Assembly: GCA_003597945.1 (NCBI GenBank)
Contig: QZJS01000122.1
Span: 1 to 45,312, forward strand
Length of the DNA stretch: 45,312 nucleotides
DNA from: Desulfobacteraceae bacterium
GTDB taxonomy: Bacteria; Desulfobacterota; Desulfobacteria; Desulfobacterales; Desulfosalsimonadaceae
Reading direction: 5' to 3'
Shown: piece after piece, positions 19,032 through 28,422 of the stretch
Position numbering within the stretch: position 1 is the first letter of the stretch
Layout: each line of letters opens with the position of its first letter
Notes under the pieces: model-generated
Databases searched by the model: none
Seen by the model: the letters and a program-made list of their open reading frames with translations, nothing else
What the model was told of the DNA's origin: nothing
Translations under genes and position numbers: made by a program

Positions 19032-20174
19032 ATGAGTCGCCCTGTTTATCTGGATTACAATGCCACCACGCCCCTTGACCCGGAAGTAATCGACGCCATG
19101 CGGCCCTTCATGGAAACCGAGTTCGGCAATCCTTCCAGTTCTCACTGGCACGGGATCGCGCCCCGCCGGGCCGTGGAGGCGGCACGGGAGCAGGTGGCGG
19201 CCCTGGTGCGCTGCCGGCCGGATGAGATCATTTTTACCAGTGGCGGCACGGAATCAAACAATCATGCCATCAAGGGTACGGTCCGGGCCATGCGCGCAAA
19301 GGGGAATCACATCATCACGTCCGCGGTGGAGCATCCCGCGGTGCTTGAAGTCTGCCGGTTTCTGGAAACCGAGGGCGTGGAAACCACGTATGTGCCGGTG
19401 GACGACCGGGGCCGGGTGCGGGTGACGGACGTGGGACGGGCCATTCGGCCAAAAACCGTTCTGATTTCCATCATGCATGCCAACAACGAAACCGGCTCGG
19501 TTCAACCCATCGCCGAAATCGGGGAGCTGGCAAACGCCCACGGGATCGTTTTTCACACGGACGCGGCCCAGTCCGCGGGCAAGATGGAAACGGACGTGGA
19601 TGCCCTGGGCGTGTCGCTGCTTTCACTGGCCGGACACAAGATGTATGCGCCCAAGGGGATCGGGGCGCTTTTTGTCCGCCGGGGCCTGGGGCTGCCCCCT
19701 CTCTGCCACGGCGCCGGCCAGGAAAGCGGCCGCCGGGCCGGAACGGAAAACGTGGTCCAGATCGTCGGATTGGGTAAGGCGTGCGAGATCGCCGTGCGTG
19801 ACGCGGACGCGGACCGCGTCCGCATGCGGCTGCTGCGGGACCGGCTGCATGACCAGATTTTCGAAGCCGTGGGCCATGTGCGACTTAACGGTCATCCGGA
19901 TCTGCGTCTCCCCAATACGTTGAGCCTTTCCTTTTGCGGCCTGGAAGCCAACCGGATTCTCGAAGAAATCGGCCTGGAAGTGTCGGCATCCGCCGGGGCC
20001 GCCTGCCACTCGGATACGGTGACCCTCTCCCATGTGCTGACGGCCATGCAGATTCCCGAAACTTGGGCAAAAGGGACCATCCGGTTCAGCGTGGGGAAAA
20101 TGACCACCGAAACACAAATCGATCAGGTCGTTTCCGTGGTGGTTGACGCCGTCACCCAACTGCGTCAGGGATAG
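19032..20174 (+). CDS. Cysteine desulfurase (NifS/IscS family)
   Basis: 380 residues; CAAAGGAGG lies upstream of the ATG. A class V PLP aminotransferase fold: N-terminal YLDYNATTPLDP, TSGGTESNN (69-77), His101 stacking over PLP in SAVEHPAV, Asp177 in HTDAAQS, and the PLP lysine K203 in LAGHKMYAPKG. The persulfide-forming cysteine is C325 in SAGAACHS. It takes sulfur from cysteine to make alanine and a protein persulfide for Fe-S clusters or tRNA thiolation. No IscU-type scaffold gene is nearby, so it may serve a specialised sulfur acceptor. Confidence 0.93.
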   Translation: MSRPVYLDYNATTPLDPEVIDAMRPFMETEFGNPSSSHWHGIAPRRAVEAAREQVAALVRCRPDEIIFTSGGTESNNHAIKGTVRAMRAKGNHIITSAVEHPAVLEVCRFLETEGVETTYVPVDDRGRVRVTDVGRAIRPKTVLISIMHANNETGSVQPIAEIGELANAHGIVFHTDAAQSAGKMETDVDALGVSLLSLAGHKMYAPKGIGALFVRRGLGLPPLCHGAGQESGRRAGTENVVQIVGLGKACEIAVRDADADRVRMRLLRDRLHDQIFEAVGHVRLNGHPDLRLPNTLSLSFCGLEANRILEEIGLEVSASAGAACHSDTVTLSHVLTAMQIPETWAKGTIRFSVGKMTTETQIDQVVSVVVDAVTQLRQG

Positions 20175-20292
20175 TGTAATATACTAGAAAATAACTAGTG
20201 ATATCCTGATAATCAATCGGCAATACATATGGCGAAATCTGTGACATAGTGGCCCTAACACTAAAACCCGTCACACCCAACAGGGGGAAGCC

Positions 20293-21603
20293 ATGAATTA
20301 TTTTATCACGGGAGTCACCGGTACCGTCGTGCCGATTATTGTTGAGGATTTGCTGCGAAAGGACGCGGATTCTTTTTTTTATTTCGCCATCCGGGGGGAT
20401 GCAAAGGGCAACGGCATTCAGGAAAGATTTGACGCGGTTTTAAAATCGCTGGATATCAAGCCGGCCATGAAAGCAAGGCTTGCTGAGCGGTCAAAACTTG
20501 TTGAAATCGATGTGGAAAAGGAAAACATGGGCATTGATCCGGACATGTACGCGGAATTGATCGCCCGGATCGACAAGATCCTTCACGGGGCCGCCGATGT
20601 CCGGTTTGATCAGTCCTATGAAAAGATCAAGATTTCAAACGTCATATTTACCATCGAAATTTACAACCTGTTCCGGAAGATAAAAGAACGCCGGCGGGTC
20701 GCCGGCGCGTTTGCGCCCACCCTTTATTATATTTCCACGGGATATGCCTACGGGATTTACAAAACGCCGATTCCCGAGGATTATCCGCAATTTCATCCGG
20801 GAAAACCGGATAACACCTACGCCCAGACCAAGGCCGAGGCCAAGTCTTTTCTTCTGGATAAAGTCCGCATGTTTGACGACCGGATCGTCATTTTCGAGCC
20901 CACCATTATCGGCGGGTCATCCAGGACCGGCAGGACCAAGACCTATAATTTGCACTATATCGTCATGATGCTGGGGTATCTGGGCAAGCTCCCCTTTCTC
21001 ACCGCGCCGGACAACCGTCCCGATATCGTCCCCGTGGACTGGGTGGCGGCGGTGATCTCCGATATCATGGCCAAAGACGCTTATCACCAGGGCGCCATTC
21101 GCCTTTCAATTGGGGATCGGGGCGCGCCCATCCAACACCTCTACGAGGTCGGCTATGAATATTACACGGCCAATGATCCGGTGCCCGGCCATGTGATTCC
21201 GAAAATCCGCTTTGTGCCCCGGTGGTTTTTCTTTTCCATGATCCTGATGCTCAAGATCTGGTATCAGTCGGTTTATTTTGTCACCCGGGCCCGGCGGTAT
21301 CGCAAACTGCGCAAGGGGATTTCACTCCTGGAGGGATATTTCCCCTATATTACCGAAAACAAGGTGTTTGAAAACGCCAAAAGTATGGCCCTGATCGAAA
21401 AATACACCGATTGCGGACCGGCCCCGGCCCTTCATGAAATTCGCGATGCGGCGGGCAATATCGTGGAAAAGGGATATTATCGCAAGACCATGGCCGCTAC
21501 CCTGGAAACCGGGTGGGGCGGCCTGGTTGATTTTGAGCGGCTCGCGAAAGGGCAGACGTCTGAAAAAAGTCCGGCGGCGGCTTACGGCGTTTCACGAAAA
21601 TAG
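20293..21603 (+). CDS. NAD(P)-binding SDR protein, thioester/acyl-CoA reductase-like
   Basis: 436 residues; AGGGGGAAG precedes the ATG. The N-terminus has a Rossmann glycine motif of altered form (FITGVTGTVVP, 5-14) and the SDR catalytic pair YxxxK is present (Y176, K180 in TYAQTKAEAK), with STGYAYG just before it. The insertion after the first strand and the PTIIGGSSRTGRTKTYN section recall the NAD_binding_4/male-sterility type fatty-acyl-CoA reductases. A basic, hydrophobic segment (about 308-335, WFFFSMILMLKIWYQSVYF) could touch the membrane. Likely role: NAD(P)H reduction of a lipid or acyl thioester. The neighbours give no pathway. Confidence 0.65.
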   Translation: MNYFITGVTGTVVPIIVEDLLRKDADSFFYFAIRGDAKGNGIQERFDAVLKSLDIKPAMKARLAERSKLVEIDVEKENMGIDPDMYAELIARIDKILHGAADVRFDQSYEKIKISNVIFTIEIYNLFRKIKERRRVAGAFAPTLYYISTGYAYGIYKTPIPEDYPQFHPGKPDNTYAQTKAEAKSFLLDKVRMFDDRIVIFEPTIIGGSSRTGRTKTYNLHYIVMMLGYLGKLPFLTAPDNRPDIVPVDWVAAVISDIMAKDAYHQGAIRLSIGDRGAPIQHLYEVGYEYYTANDPVPGHVIPKIRFVPRWFFFSMILMLKIWYQSVYFVTRARRYRKLRKGISLLEGYFPYITENKVFENAKSMALIEKYTDCGPAPALHEIRDAAGNIVEKGYYRKTMAATLETGWGGLVDFERLAKGQTSEKSPAAAYGVSRK

Positions 21604-21653
21604 CCGATCCGTGACGGGGTTGCCGTCCATCAATCCGCTCGCTTAATGCGCAC

Positions 21654-21760
21654 GTTGCCGGCCGGGGCGGTTGATCCGCTGAATTTCTCAAACTCGGGCT
21701 TTGCCCTCAAACAGTGAGAAATTCTTAACGCGGATCAATCGCCCCGCCTTTTTCGGCAAC
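21654..21760. repeat. Structured repeat element, family 3, copy R1
   Basis: A long hairpin: GTTGCCG (21654-21660) to CGGCAAC (21754-21760) outside, then GGGGCG.TTGATCCGC pairing with GCGGATCAA.CGCCCC, then TTCTCA (21685-21690) with TGAGAA (21715-21720). The core constant bases TGAAT, AACTCGG, CTCAAACAG and ATTCTTAACGC recur in the copy at 42641-42810, with the stem bases between them changed on both sides. It lies between the convergent SDR and msrAB genes. Confidence 0.8.
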
Positions 21761-21835
21761 ATACGCAAATCCGCTCACGGACCGATAGGCGGCAACCCCG
21801 CGCTTGTCCGGAGGCGATCCTTCATTTCATCAGCG

Positions 21836-22954
21836 CTATTCAAACAAAGAAACCAGATTCCCATACCCCTCGGCCTCCAGATTCGCCCTGGGCACGAACC
21901 GGAGGGCCGCGGAATTGATGCAGTAGCGCAGTCCCGTGGGCGGCGGCCCGTCGTTAAACACATGTCCCAGATGAGAGTCGGCCAGGCGGCTGCGTACTTC
22001 GGTGCGCACCATCAGCAGTTTCCTGTCCTTTTTTTCCACCAGAGCGTCCGGCGCGATGGGTCGCGTGAAGCTCGGCCATCCGGTGCCGGAATCAAATTTA
22101 TCCGTTGAAGAAAACAGCGGCTCACCGGATATCACATCCACGTAAACTCCCTCTTCCTTGTGGTCCCAGTACTCATTTCGAAAAGGCGGTTCGGTTTTAT
22201 CCTGCCGGGTAACCGCAAATTGCAGGGGCGTCAGCCGGGTTTTGAGTTCGGCGTCATCGGGCCGCACATATTTTTCTCCGTTGGTTTGGGCGATAATTTG
22301 CGCCGTTCCCGGGTCTTTTCCCCAGACGGTCTTCAGATAGGCGTCCCTGCCGGAACCCTGCCGATAAAATTTATACCGGATCGGATTCTTGCGGTAATAG
22401 TCCTGGTGGTAATCCTCGGCCGGATAAAAGGTTTCGGCCTTCCGGATTTCCGTTACAATGGGTTTCTCATAACGGCCGGAATTCTGGAGTTGATCCCGGG
22501 AAGTCTCGGCCAGGCGTTTCTGCTCTTCGGTATGATAGAAAACAGCCGATCGATATTGGGGCCCCCGATCGGCAAAGGACCCGCCTCCGTCCGTGGGGTC
22601 GATCTGCCGCCAGAACAGGTCCAGCAGGGTGTTATAGTCGATTTTCTCCGGGTCATAGACCACCTGGATGACTTCCAGGTGTCCGCTTTTCCCCGATGAT
22701 ACCTGCTCATAGGTCGGGTTTTTGATATGGCCGCCCATATACCCCGATATGGCTTCCGCCACCCCTTCGTGTTTTTCAAAGGCCGATTCCATGCACCAGA
22801 AACAGCCGCCCGCAAAGGTGGCGGTTTCCGTTTTCGCGGCTGAGGCGTTCCCTGAACCTGCTGCCGTCTGTTTTTTAGACGCGCCAGCCGCGGCCACAAT
22901 GCCGATAAGTGTTGCGATCATGATCATCACCAATAGGGTTTTATAGTTGAACAT
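21836..22954 (-). CDS. msrAB: Peptide methionine sulfoxide reductase MsrA/MsrB fusion, exported
   Basis: 372 residues from the ATG at 22954 (GAAGGA upstream). An N-terminal membrane/signal segment (about 5-24) is followed by MsrA (about 42-205, catalytic Cys in GGCFWCMES at about 49-57) and MsrB (about 230-370, with GWPSF, SHLGHVF and the catalytic Cys in [11 protein letters not shown]). The two domains reduce the S and R forms of methionine sulfoxide. With the signal it should work in the periplasm, repairing oxidised envelope proteins; for an anaerobe this is an oxidative-stress defence. The fusion order A-B is common. Confidence 0.95.
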   Translation of the reverse strand: MFNYKTLLVMIMIATLIGIVAAAGASKKQTAAGSGNASAAKTETATFAGGCFWCMESAFEKHEGVAEAISGYMGGHIKNPTYEQVSSGKSGHLEVIQVVYDPEKIDYNTLLDLFWRQIDPTDGGGSFADRGPQYRSAVFYHTEEQKRLAETSRDQLQNSGRYEKPIVTEIRKAETFYPAEDYHQDYYRKNPIRYKFYRQGSGRDAYLKTVWGKDPGTAQIIAQTNGEKYVRPDDAELKTRLTPLQFAVTRQDKTEPPFRNEYWDHKEEGVYVDVISGEPLFSSTDKFDSGTGWPSFTRPIAPDALVEKKDRKLLMVRTEVRSRLADSHLGHVFNDGPPPTGLRYCINSAALRFVPRANLEAEGYGNLVSLFE

Positions 22955-23331
22955 GAGTAAATCCTTCCGTCCGGAAACGGTTCTTCCGGACATCATTAAC
23001 AACATGAGGCGTCGAGAGGCATCGGAATGCTTAAAACCCGATAAGCATATGATCAAAAGATTTTAAGGGATAAAAACGGGTTGTTTCCCGAACGCCGAGT
23101 TCTATTAATACAATAATGCAGGTTTTGACGTTTGCCAATGGAGCCTGAAAGGATGCCGAGAATTAAAGGGGTTGGACACCGGATAACTGAAGATCCAATG
23201 GAAATAATGAGCCGTCTGGCTTTTTGCGGAAACAGCAGGAGCGCTGGCGCCGGAATCGCTGATTGCTGTTATATTGACATAAGCCTGTGCTTTTCGTTAT
23301 ATATCTCGATATTCAGACAGGAGGTTTTGGA

Positions 23332-26055
23332 ATGACAACGCATGGATCGGATCAATCCTGGCACGGCATGGCGACCGAAGCGGTGGCCTTAACGCTTGAA
23401 ACGGATGTATCAAAAGGACTGGCCGAAAAACAGGTTGAAAAACATCGGGAGAAATTCGGCGAAAACACGCTGACCGCAAAAAAAACCCAGGGGCCGGTCA
23501 TCCGGTTCCTGCTTCAGTTCAACCAGCCCCTGGTGATCATTTTGCTGGCGGCCACCCTGGTCACCCTGTTTCTCCAGGAATATGTGGAATCCGTCGTCAT
23601 CTTCGGCGTGATCCTGATCAATGCTATTATCGGTTTTATTCAGGAATCCAAGGCATTAAAGGCCATCGACGCGCTTTCCCGGGCCATGGTGAGCGAGGCG
23701 CTGGTGATCCGTGATGGTGAGCGGCAAAAAATTCCGACCCGGGATCTGGTGCCGGGCGATATTGTTCTGGTTCAGTCCGGAGACAAGGTGCCGGCGGACA
23801 TGCGGCTGTATAAAACCCGCGAACTGCGCATCGACGAAAGCACCCTGACCGGCGAGAGCGTGTCTGTTGGGAAGCTGGAAGACAGCCTTGATGAAGATAC
23901 GGAACTGTCGGACCGGCGCAACATGGCCTACTCTTCCACCCTGGTCACCCACGGGACGGGCCAAGGGATCGTCATTGCCACGGGAGACTACACCGAAATC
24001 GGTCGCATCAATGACCTGATTTCATCGGCAGAGATCATCGCCACGCCGCTGACCATCAAAATTGAGAAGTTCAGCCATATTCTGCTTTATGCGATCCTGG
24101 GCCTTGCCGGTGTGACGTTTCTGGTGGGGTTTCTGCGGGGCCAAAACTGGATCGACCTGTTCATGGCATCCGTGGCCCTGGCGGTCAGCGCCATTCCCGA
24201 GGGACTGCCCGCGGCCATCACCATCATGCTGGCTATCGGCGTTTCCCGCATGGCCCGCCGCCATGCCATTATCCGGAAGCTGCCGGCCGTGGAAACCCTG
24301 GGCAGCACTACGGTGATCTGTTCGGACAAGACCGGCACCCTGACCCAGAATCAGATGACGGTTACCGGCATTTATGCCGGCGGCGGCCGGTACGCGGTTT
24401 CCGGCGTGGGATACGCACCCGAGGGCGATATCACGACGGAAGGCGATGCGCCGGATCCGGGCGACAACAAGGCATTGGCCGAACTGCTGGCCGCCGGTAT
24501 GCTGTGCAATGATTCGGTCATCCGGAAAAACGGGGATGCGTATTTTGTGGAAGGGGACCCCACCGAAGGGGCACTGATCGTATCGGCCATGAAAGCCGGT
24601 CTGTCCATGGAAAAGTTGAAGGCCGAATTTCCGCAGATCGATGCCCTTCCGTTCGAGTCGGCCCGCCAGTACATGGCTACATTGCATGATCAGGGTCCGG
24701 GTAAACCCAGGCTGGTTTATGTCAAGGGTTCCATTGAAAGCCTGTGCGTGGATTGCAGCATCATCTATACGGCCGACGGCGGCATGGACACGGCCGATCC
24801 GGAGGAAATCCACCGCCGGGTAGAGGACATGGCCCAGCAGGGCCTGCGGGTCCTGGCCTTTTCCCGTATGGAAATGCCGCCGGAAACCGAGCGCATCACT
24901 CATGAAGACCTGGAAGAAGGCCTCCAGTTTATCGGGCTCCAGGGGATGATTGATCCGCCCCGGCCCGAGGCCATGGACGCGGTTAAGGTATCCCAGGAAG
25001 CCGGAATACTGGTCAAGATGATCACCGGGGATCACGCCGGGACCGCCGCGGCCATTGCCCGGCAGCTCGGACTGTGCGGTGAGACCTGTTCCATCCATAC
25101 CCGGGAGGTAATCACCGGTCGCGACCTGGCGGATATCGAAGATGATGCGCTGCCGGAACTCGCAGAAAGTACGGCGGTGTTCGCCCGGGTGTCGCCAGAG
25201 CAGAAGCTGCGGCTGGTGGAGGCCCTGCAGAAGCGCGAGCATGTAGTGGCCATGACCGGCGACGGCGTCAACGACGCCCCGGCCCTCAAGCAGGCCAATA
25301 TCGGCGTGGCCATGGGCATCACCGGCACGGACGTGTCCAAGGAAGCCGCCGACATGGTGCTCACCGACGACAATTTTTCCACCATCAAGGCCGCCGTGGA
25401 AGAGGGCCGGGGGGTTTTTGACAACCTGACCAAGTTCATCACCTGGATTCTGCCCACCAACGGGGGCCAGGCCCTGGTCATCACCCTGGCCGTTTTCCTG
25501 GGGATGGAGTTGCCCGTACTGCCCTTGCAGATCCTCTGGGTCAACATGACCACGGCCCTGCTGCTGGGTCTTATGCTGGCCTTTGAGCCAAAGGAGCCGG
25601 GCATCATGGCGCGCATGCCCCGTGATCCGAATCAGCCGATTCTGGGAAGAGCGTTGATATTTAGAATTATACTGGTGAGCATGCTGCTGGTGGCCGGATC
25701 ATTCGGCCTGTTCAAGCTTCAGATGCATTGGGACGGCAACGCGGAACTGGCCCGGACCCTGGCGGTCAATGTTTTTATTTTCGGGCAGATGTTTTATTTG
25801 TTCAACTGCCGGTCCCTGACCCGGTCGGTCTGGGATCTGGGCCTGTTTTCCAATCCCTGGATCTGGGTCGGGGTCGGGCTGATGACTGCGTTTCAACTGG
25901 TTTTTATTTATGCGCCGGTATTCAACACGATTTTCAGGACCCATCCCATGGGCCTTTTTGAATGGGCCCTGGTGCTCGGTTTCAGCGCGCTTTTCAGCAT
26001 GATCATCGCCATTGAAAAGAAGATTCAGGGCCGGTTTGCCGACCGGAGCCGATGA
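23332..26055 (+). CDS. P-type cation-transporting ATPase (type II, Ca2+-ATPase-like)
   Basis: 907 residues from the ATG at 23332 (CAGGAGG upstream). Order: N-terminal cation-ATPase domain, actuator with TGES (173-176), M4 with PEGL (289-292), phosphorylation motif CSDKTGTLT (D332), nucleotide domain, hinge TGDGVNDAPALK, then M5-M10. It moves cations across the inner membrane with ATP. Against SERCA's Ca2+ sites: M4 Glu309 is kept (E290), M5 Asn768 is kept (N710), but M5 Glu771 is Gln713, M6 Asn796 is kept (N738) and M6 Asp800 is Ala742. Losing two acidic ligands argues against plain Ca2+ transport; the true ion is unknown. It seems monocistronic. Confidence 0.9.
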   Translation: MTTHGSDQSWHGMATEAVALTLETDVSKGLAEKQVEKHREKFGENTLTAKKTQGPVIRFLLQFNQPLVIILLAATLVTLFLQEYVESVVIFGVILINAIIGFIQESKALKAIDALSRAMVSEALVIRDGERQKIPTRDLVPGDIVLVQSGDKVPADMRLYKTRELRIDESTLTGESVSVGKLEDSLDEDTELSDRRNMAYSSTLVTHGTGQGIVIATGDYTEIGRINDLISSAEIIATPLTIKIEKFSHILLYAILGLAGVTFLVGFLRGQNWIDLFMASVALAVSAIPEGLPAAITIMLAIGVSRMARRHAIIRKLPAVETLGSTTVICSDKTGTLTQNQMTVTGIYAGGGRYAVSGVGYAPEGDITTEGDAPDPGDNKALAELLAAGMLCNDSVIRKNGDAYFVEGDPTEGALIVSAMKAGLSMEKLKAEFPQIDALPFESARQYMATLHDQGPGKPRLVYVKGSIESLCVDCSIIYTADGGMDTADPEEIHRRVEDMAQQGLRVLAFSRMEMPPETERITHEDLEEGLQFIGLQGMIDPPRPEAMDAVKVSQEAGILVKMITGDHAGTAAAIARQLGLCGETCSIHTREVITGRDLADIEDDALPELAESTAVFARVSPEQKLRLVEALQKREHVVAMTGDGVNDAPALKQANIGVAMGITGTDVSKEAADMVLTDDNFSTIKAAVEEGRGVFDNLTKFITWILPTNGGQALVITLAVFLGMELPVLPLQILWVNMTTALLLGLMLAFEPKEPGIMARMPRDPNQPILGRALIFRIILVSMLLVAGSFGLFKLQMHWDGNAELARTLAVNVFIFGQMFYLFNCRSLTRSVWDLGLFSNPWIWVGVGLMTAFQLVFIYAPVFNTIFRTHPMGLFEWALVLGFSALFSMIIAIEKKIQGRFADRSR

Positions 26056-26252
26056 CCACGGCGGAACGCATGCCTTGACCGTACTCAAAAGCAACTGAAG
26101 TGGCTTTGCGATATTTTTACAGCCGGAGACTTCATAGAGGTTTCCTGGAAGAGCGTTTTATGGAGCGCATCAAAGAAGAATGTGCTAAGATCCCGTTGAA
26201 AATTTGAATAGTTTTGAGTTTGACAACAGTCTGATTAAAAAGGAATTCCATC

Positions 26253-27014
26253 ATGCAAAATCTGCTTTATCGTACCGAAGACGGCATCGGCTACCTGAGC
26301 CTGAACCGGCCGGATCATTACAATGCTTTTGACGGCGCCATGATCGATGAGTTTGAGGCGTTCTGGCATGACCGGCGCTATGACGATTCCGTCCGGGTGA
26401 TCATTTTAGACGGCGGCACCGCAAAGGGGTTTTGCGCGGGTCTGGATATTGTCACCTTCGGCCCGGCCATTTATGAAAAAGACCCTACCACCGCCTATAA
26501 TTATCAGGCCCGCATGGCCCGAATCCTTCTGGCCATGCGTCAGGCCCCCCAGCCCATCATCTGCTGCGTCCACGGCGCGGCCTCGGGCATCGGGTTTTCC
26601 CTGGCCATGGCTTCCGACATCCGGATCATGGCCGAAGGCTCCCGCTGCAATGCCGCCTATATCAATATCGGACTGGGCGGCGCGGACATGGCGTCGAGCT
26701 ATTTCCTCCCCCGGCTCATCGGATCGGGCCGGGCTAATGAATATCTGCTAACGGGGAACTGGATGAGCGCCGAAGACGCTATGCATCTTGGGTTTGCCAG
26801 CCGCCTGGTGCCCAGAGAAAAGTTGGCCGAGACCGCCGGGGAACTGGCCAGGGTCATGGCCGGCAAGACACCCCTGGCCCTGCGCATGACCAAAGAAGCC
26901 ATCAACGTCAACATGGATGCCGGCGGCCTGGAGGCCTGCCTGCACATGGAAGACCGCAACCAGATGATGATCCTGTATTCGCTGAAACTCACGGCGCCGA
27001 CGCAGGCGTCCTGA
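26253..27014 (+). CDS. Crotonase-family protein lacking both hydratase glutamates
   Basis: 253 residues with AAAAAGGAA upstream. The fold is clear (LNRPDHYNAFDGAM; oxyanion parts KGFCAGLDIV at 58-67 and GAASGIGFSLAMASDI at 108-123). At the two catalytic positions of enoyl-CoA hydratase it has Ser116 and Tyr136 in place of Glu, and an Asp (D145 in GGADMASSYFL) nearby, a pattern seen in isomerase- or hydrolase-type members. The reaction is therefore not simple hydration. Located between the P-type ATPase and nitronate monooxygenase genes. Confidence 0.82.
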   Translation: MQNLLYRTEDGIGYLSLNRPDHYNAFDGAMIDEFEAFWHDRRYDDSVRVIILDGGTAKGFCAGLDIVTFGPAIYEKDPTTAYNYQARMARILLAMRQAPQPIICCVHGAASGIGFSLAMASDIRIMAEGSRCNAAYINIGLGGADMASSYFLPRLIGSGRANEYLLTGNWMSAEDAMHLGFASRLVPREKLAETAGELARVMAGKTPLALRMTKEAINVNMDAGGLEACLHMEDRNQMMILYSLKLTAPTQAS

Positions 27015-27155
27015 TTTTGTCAGCCGCACCCACAGCGCACCCAATGCGAATGCCGCTTTCAGGTGAATTGGATTATCAGTTTTGACAGTTCCGTAAAGGT
27101 CATTTTAGGAGTGACTTTTGCGGCTTCATCCATTTAAGCGAAAGGACGGTGGCTC

Positions 27156-28313
27156 ATGGCAAAAAAAATTCTTAGAACCAGACTCTGCGACATGCTCGGC
27201 ATTGAATATCCGATTTTAAGCGCGGGCATGGGGCCGAGCCTGGTGGGAGAAAAGACCGGCGCGCCCGTGGAGCTGGTGGTGGCCGTATCCGAAGCCGGCG
27301 GATTGGGCGTTCTGGGGGCGGCGGGGTATTCGGTGGATGAAATGATAGCGGCCATCCGGGAGATCAAAAAGCTCACCGACAGGCCCTTTGGCGTGGATCT
27401 GCTGCTGCCGGGCGATATCGTTGCGGGCGGTGATCCGCCCGACGGCGGCGCTAAGGAGATGCCCCTTTCCGCACTTTTGAAAACCTTGCCAAAGGCCCAT
27501 TATGAATGGCTGGTGAAAACCCGGGAAGAGATGAGCCTGCCCGAGGTGGAGTTGATGGTGGGTCTGGATGCCACGACATTCCGGCCCCATGCCGCGGTCA
27601 GGGCGTGCATCGACGAGAAGGTCCCGCTGTTTTGCGCGGGGCTTGGCAATCCCGGTTTTATGGTCAAAGACGCCCACGCCGCGGGAATGAAAGTGCTGGG
27701 CATTGCCGGAAACGCCAAAAATGCCCGGCGCATTGCCGAATCCGGTGCGGATCTTGTGGTGGCCCAGGGATATGAGGGCGGCGGTCATACCGGCCGGGTG
27801 GGTTCGGTTGCCCTCTGGCCCCAGGCCGTTGACGCGGCCGCGCCCACGCCCGTGCTGGCCGCCGGCGGCATCGGAGACGGCCGGGGCGTTGCGGCGGCCC
27901 TGGCCATGGGATGCGTCGGCGTCTGGGTCGGCACCCGTTTTCTGGCATCTGATGAAAGCGGCGCCATGGATATCCAGAAAAAAACCATTCTCAGGGCAAC
28001 CGATGAAGACACCCGGCGGACCTATATCTACACCGGCAAAACCTCCCGGGCCATTTACAACCGCTTTCATGACCTCTGGGATAAATCCGGCCTGGAACCG
28101 CTTCCCTTCCCCATGCAGGTGCTGCTGGCATCAGCCATGGTGGAAATGTTCAACCAGGCCGGAAATGAGGAATACGTCGGCCCGTTTTCCGGACAGATCG
28201 CCGGAATGATAACGGAAATAAAACCGGCCGCCCGGATTTTAACCGACATGGTGGAAGAAGCCGTTGATATTTTGTCGCGCAAACTTCCGGAAAGCGTCGT
28301 GGTGGGCGGCTGA
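27156..28313 (+). CDS. Nitronate monooxygenase/2-nitropropane dioxygenase-type flavoprotein
   Basis: 385 residues; GAAAGGAC lies upstream of the ATG. A TIM-barrel FMN protein: N-terminal YPILSAGMGPSLVG, LAGNAKNARRIAESGADLVVAQGYEGGGHTGRVG (the His in GGGHTG is the catalytic base of the family), APVLAAGGIGDGRGVAAALAMG and VGTRFLASDES for FMN phosphate binding. Known members oxidise alkyl nitronates; many homologues in anaerobes next to crotonases act as enoyl-CoA reductase-like or unknown FMN enzymes, so the oxygenase activity is not implied. Its neighbours on both sides are crotonases, suggesting an acyl-CoA role. Confidence 0.85.
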   Translation: MAKKILRTRLCDMLGIEYPILSAGMGPSLVGEKTGAPVELVVAVSEAGGLGVLGAAGYSVDEMIAAIREIKKLTDRPFGVDLLLPGDIVAGGDPPDGGAKEMPLSALLKTLPKAHYEWLVKTREEMSLPEVELMVGLDATTFRPHAAVRACIDEKVPLFCAGLGNPGFMVKDAHAAGMKVLGIAGNAKNARRIAESGADLVVAQGYEGGGHTGRVGSVALWPQAVDAAAPTPVLAAGGIGDGRGVAAALAMGCVGVWVGTRFLASDESGAMDIQKKTILRATDEDTRRTYIYTGKTSRAIYNRFHDLWDKSGLEPLPFPMQVLLASAMVEMFNQAGNEEYVGPFSGQIAGMITEIKPAARILTDMVEEAVDILSRKLPESVVVGG

Positions 28314-28422
28314 AAACAGCAAATTCCGAATGCGTGGCAAGGGAGGTTGCTGTTATCATCGGCGAAACGCTTAAAACAAAAAGAGCAAGAAGAACGGCTG
28401 AGAATAAACGTGGGAGGCTGAC

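Noticed and set aside
21654..21760. Integron attC site
   Set aside because: The GTTAAG and TTAAC segments hint at it, but the RYYYAAC/GTTRRRY cores are not both present and no integrase or cassette array is near.
24022..25242. Long minus-strand open frame inside the P-type ATPase gene
   Set aside because: It is the antisense shadow of a GC-rich gene with clear motifs on the plus strand.
26056..26252. Possible gene remnant between the P-type ATPase and crotonase genes
   Set aside because: Short frames (for example one reading KWLCDIFTAGDF) have no start signal and I could not link them to a family.
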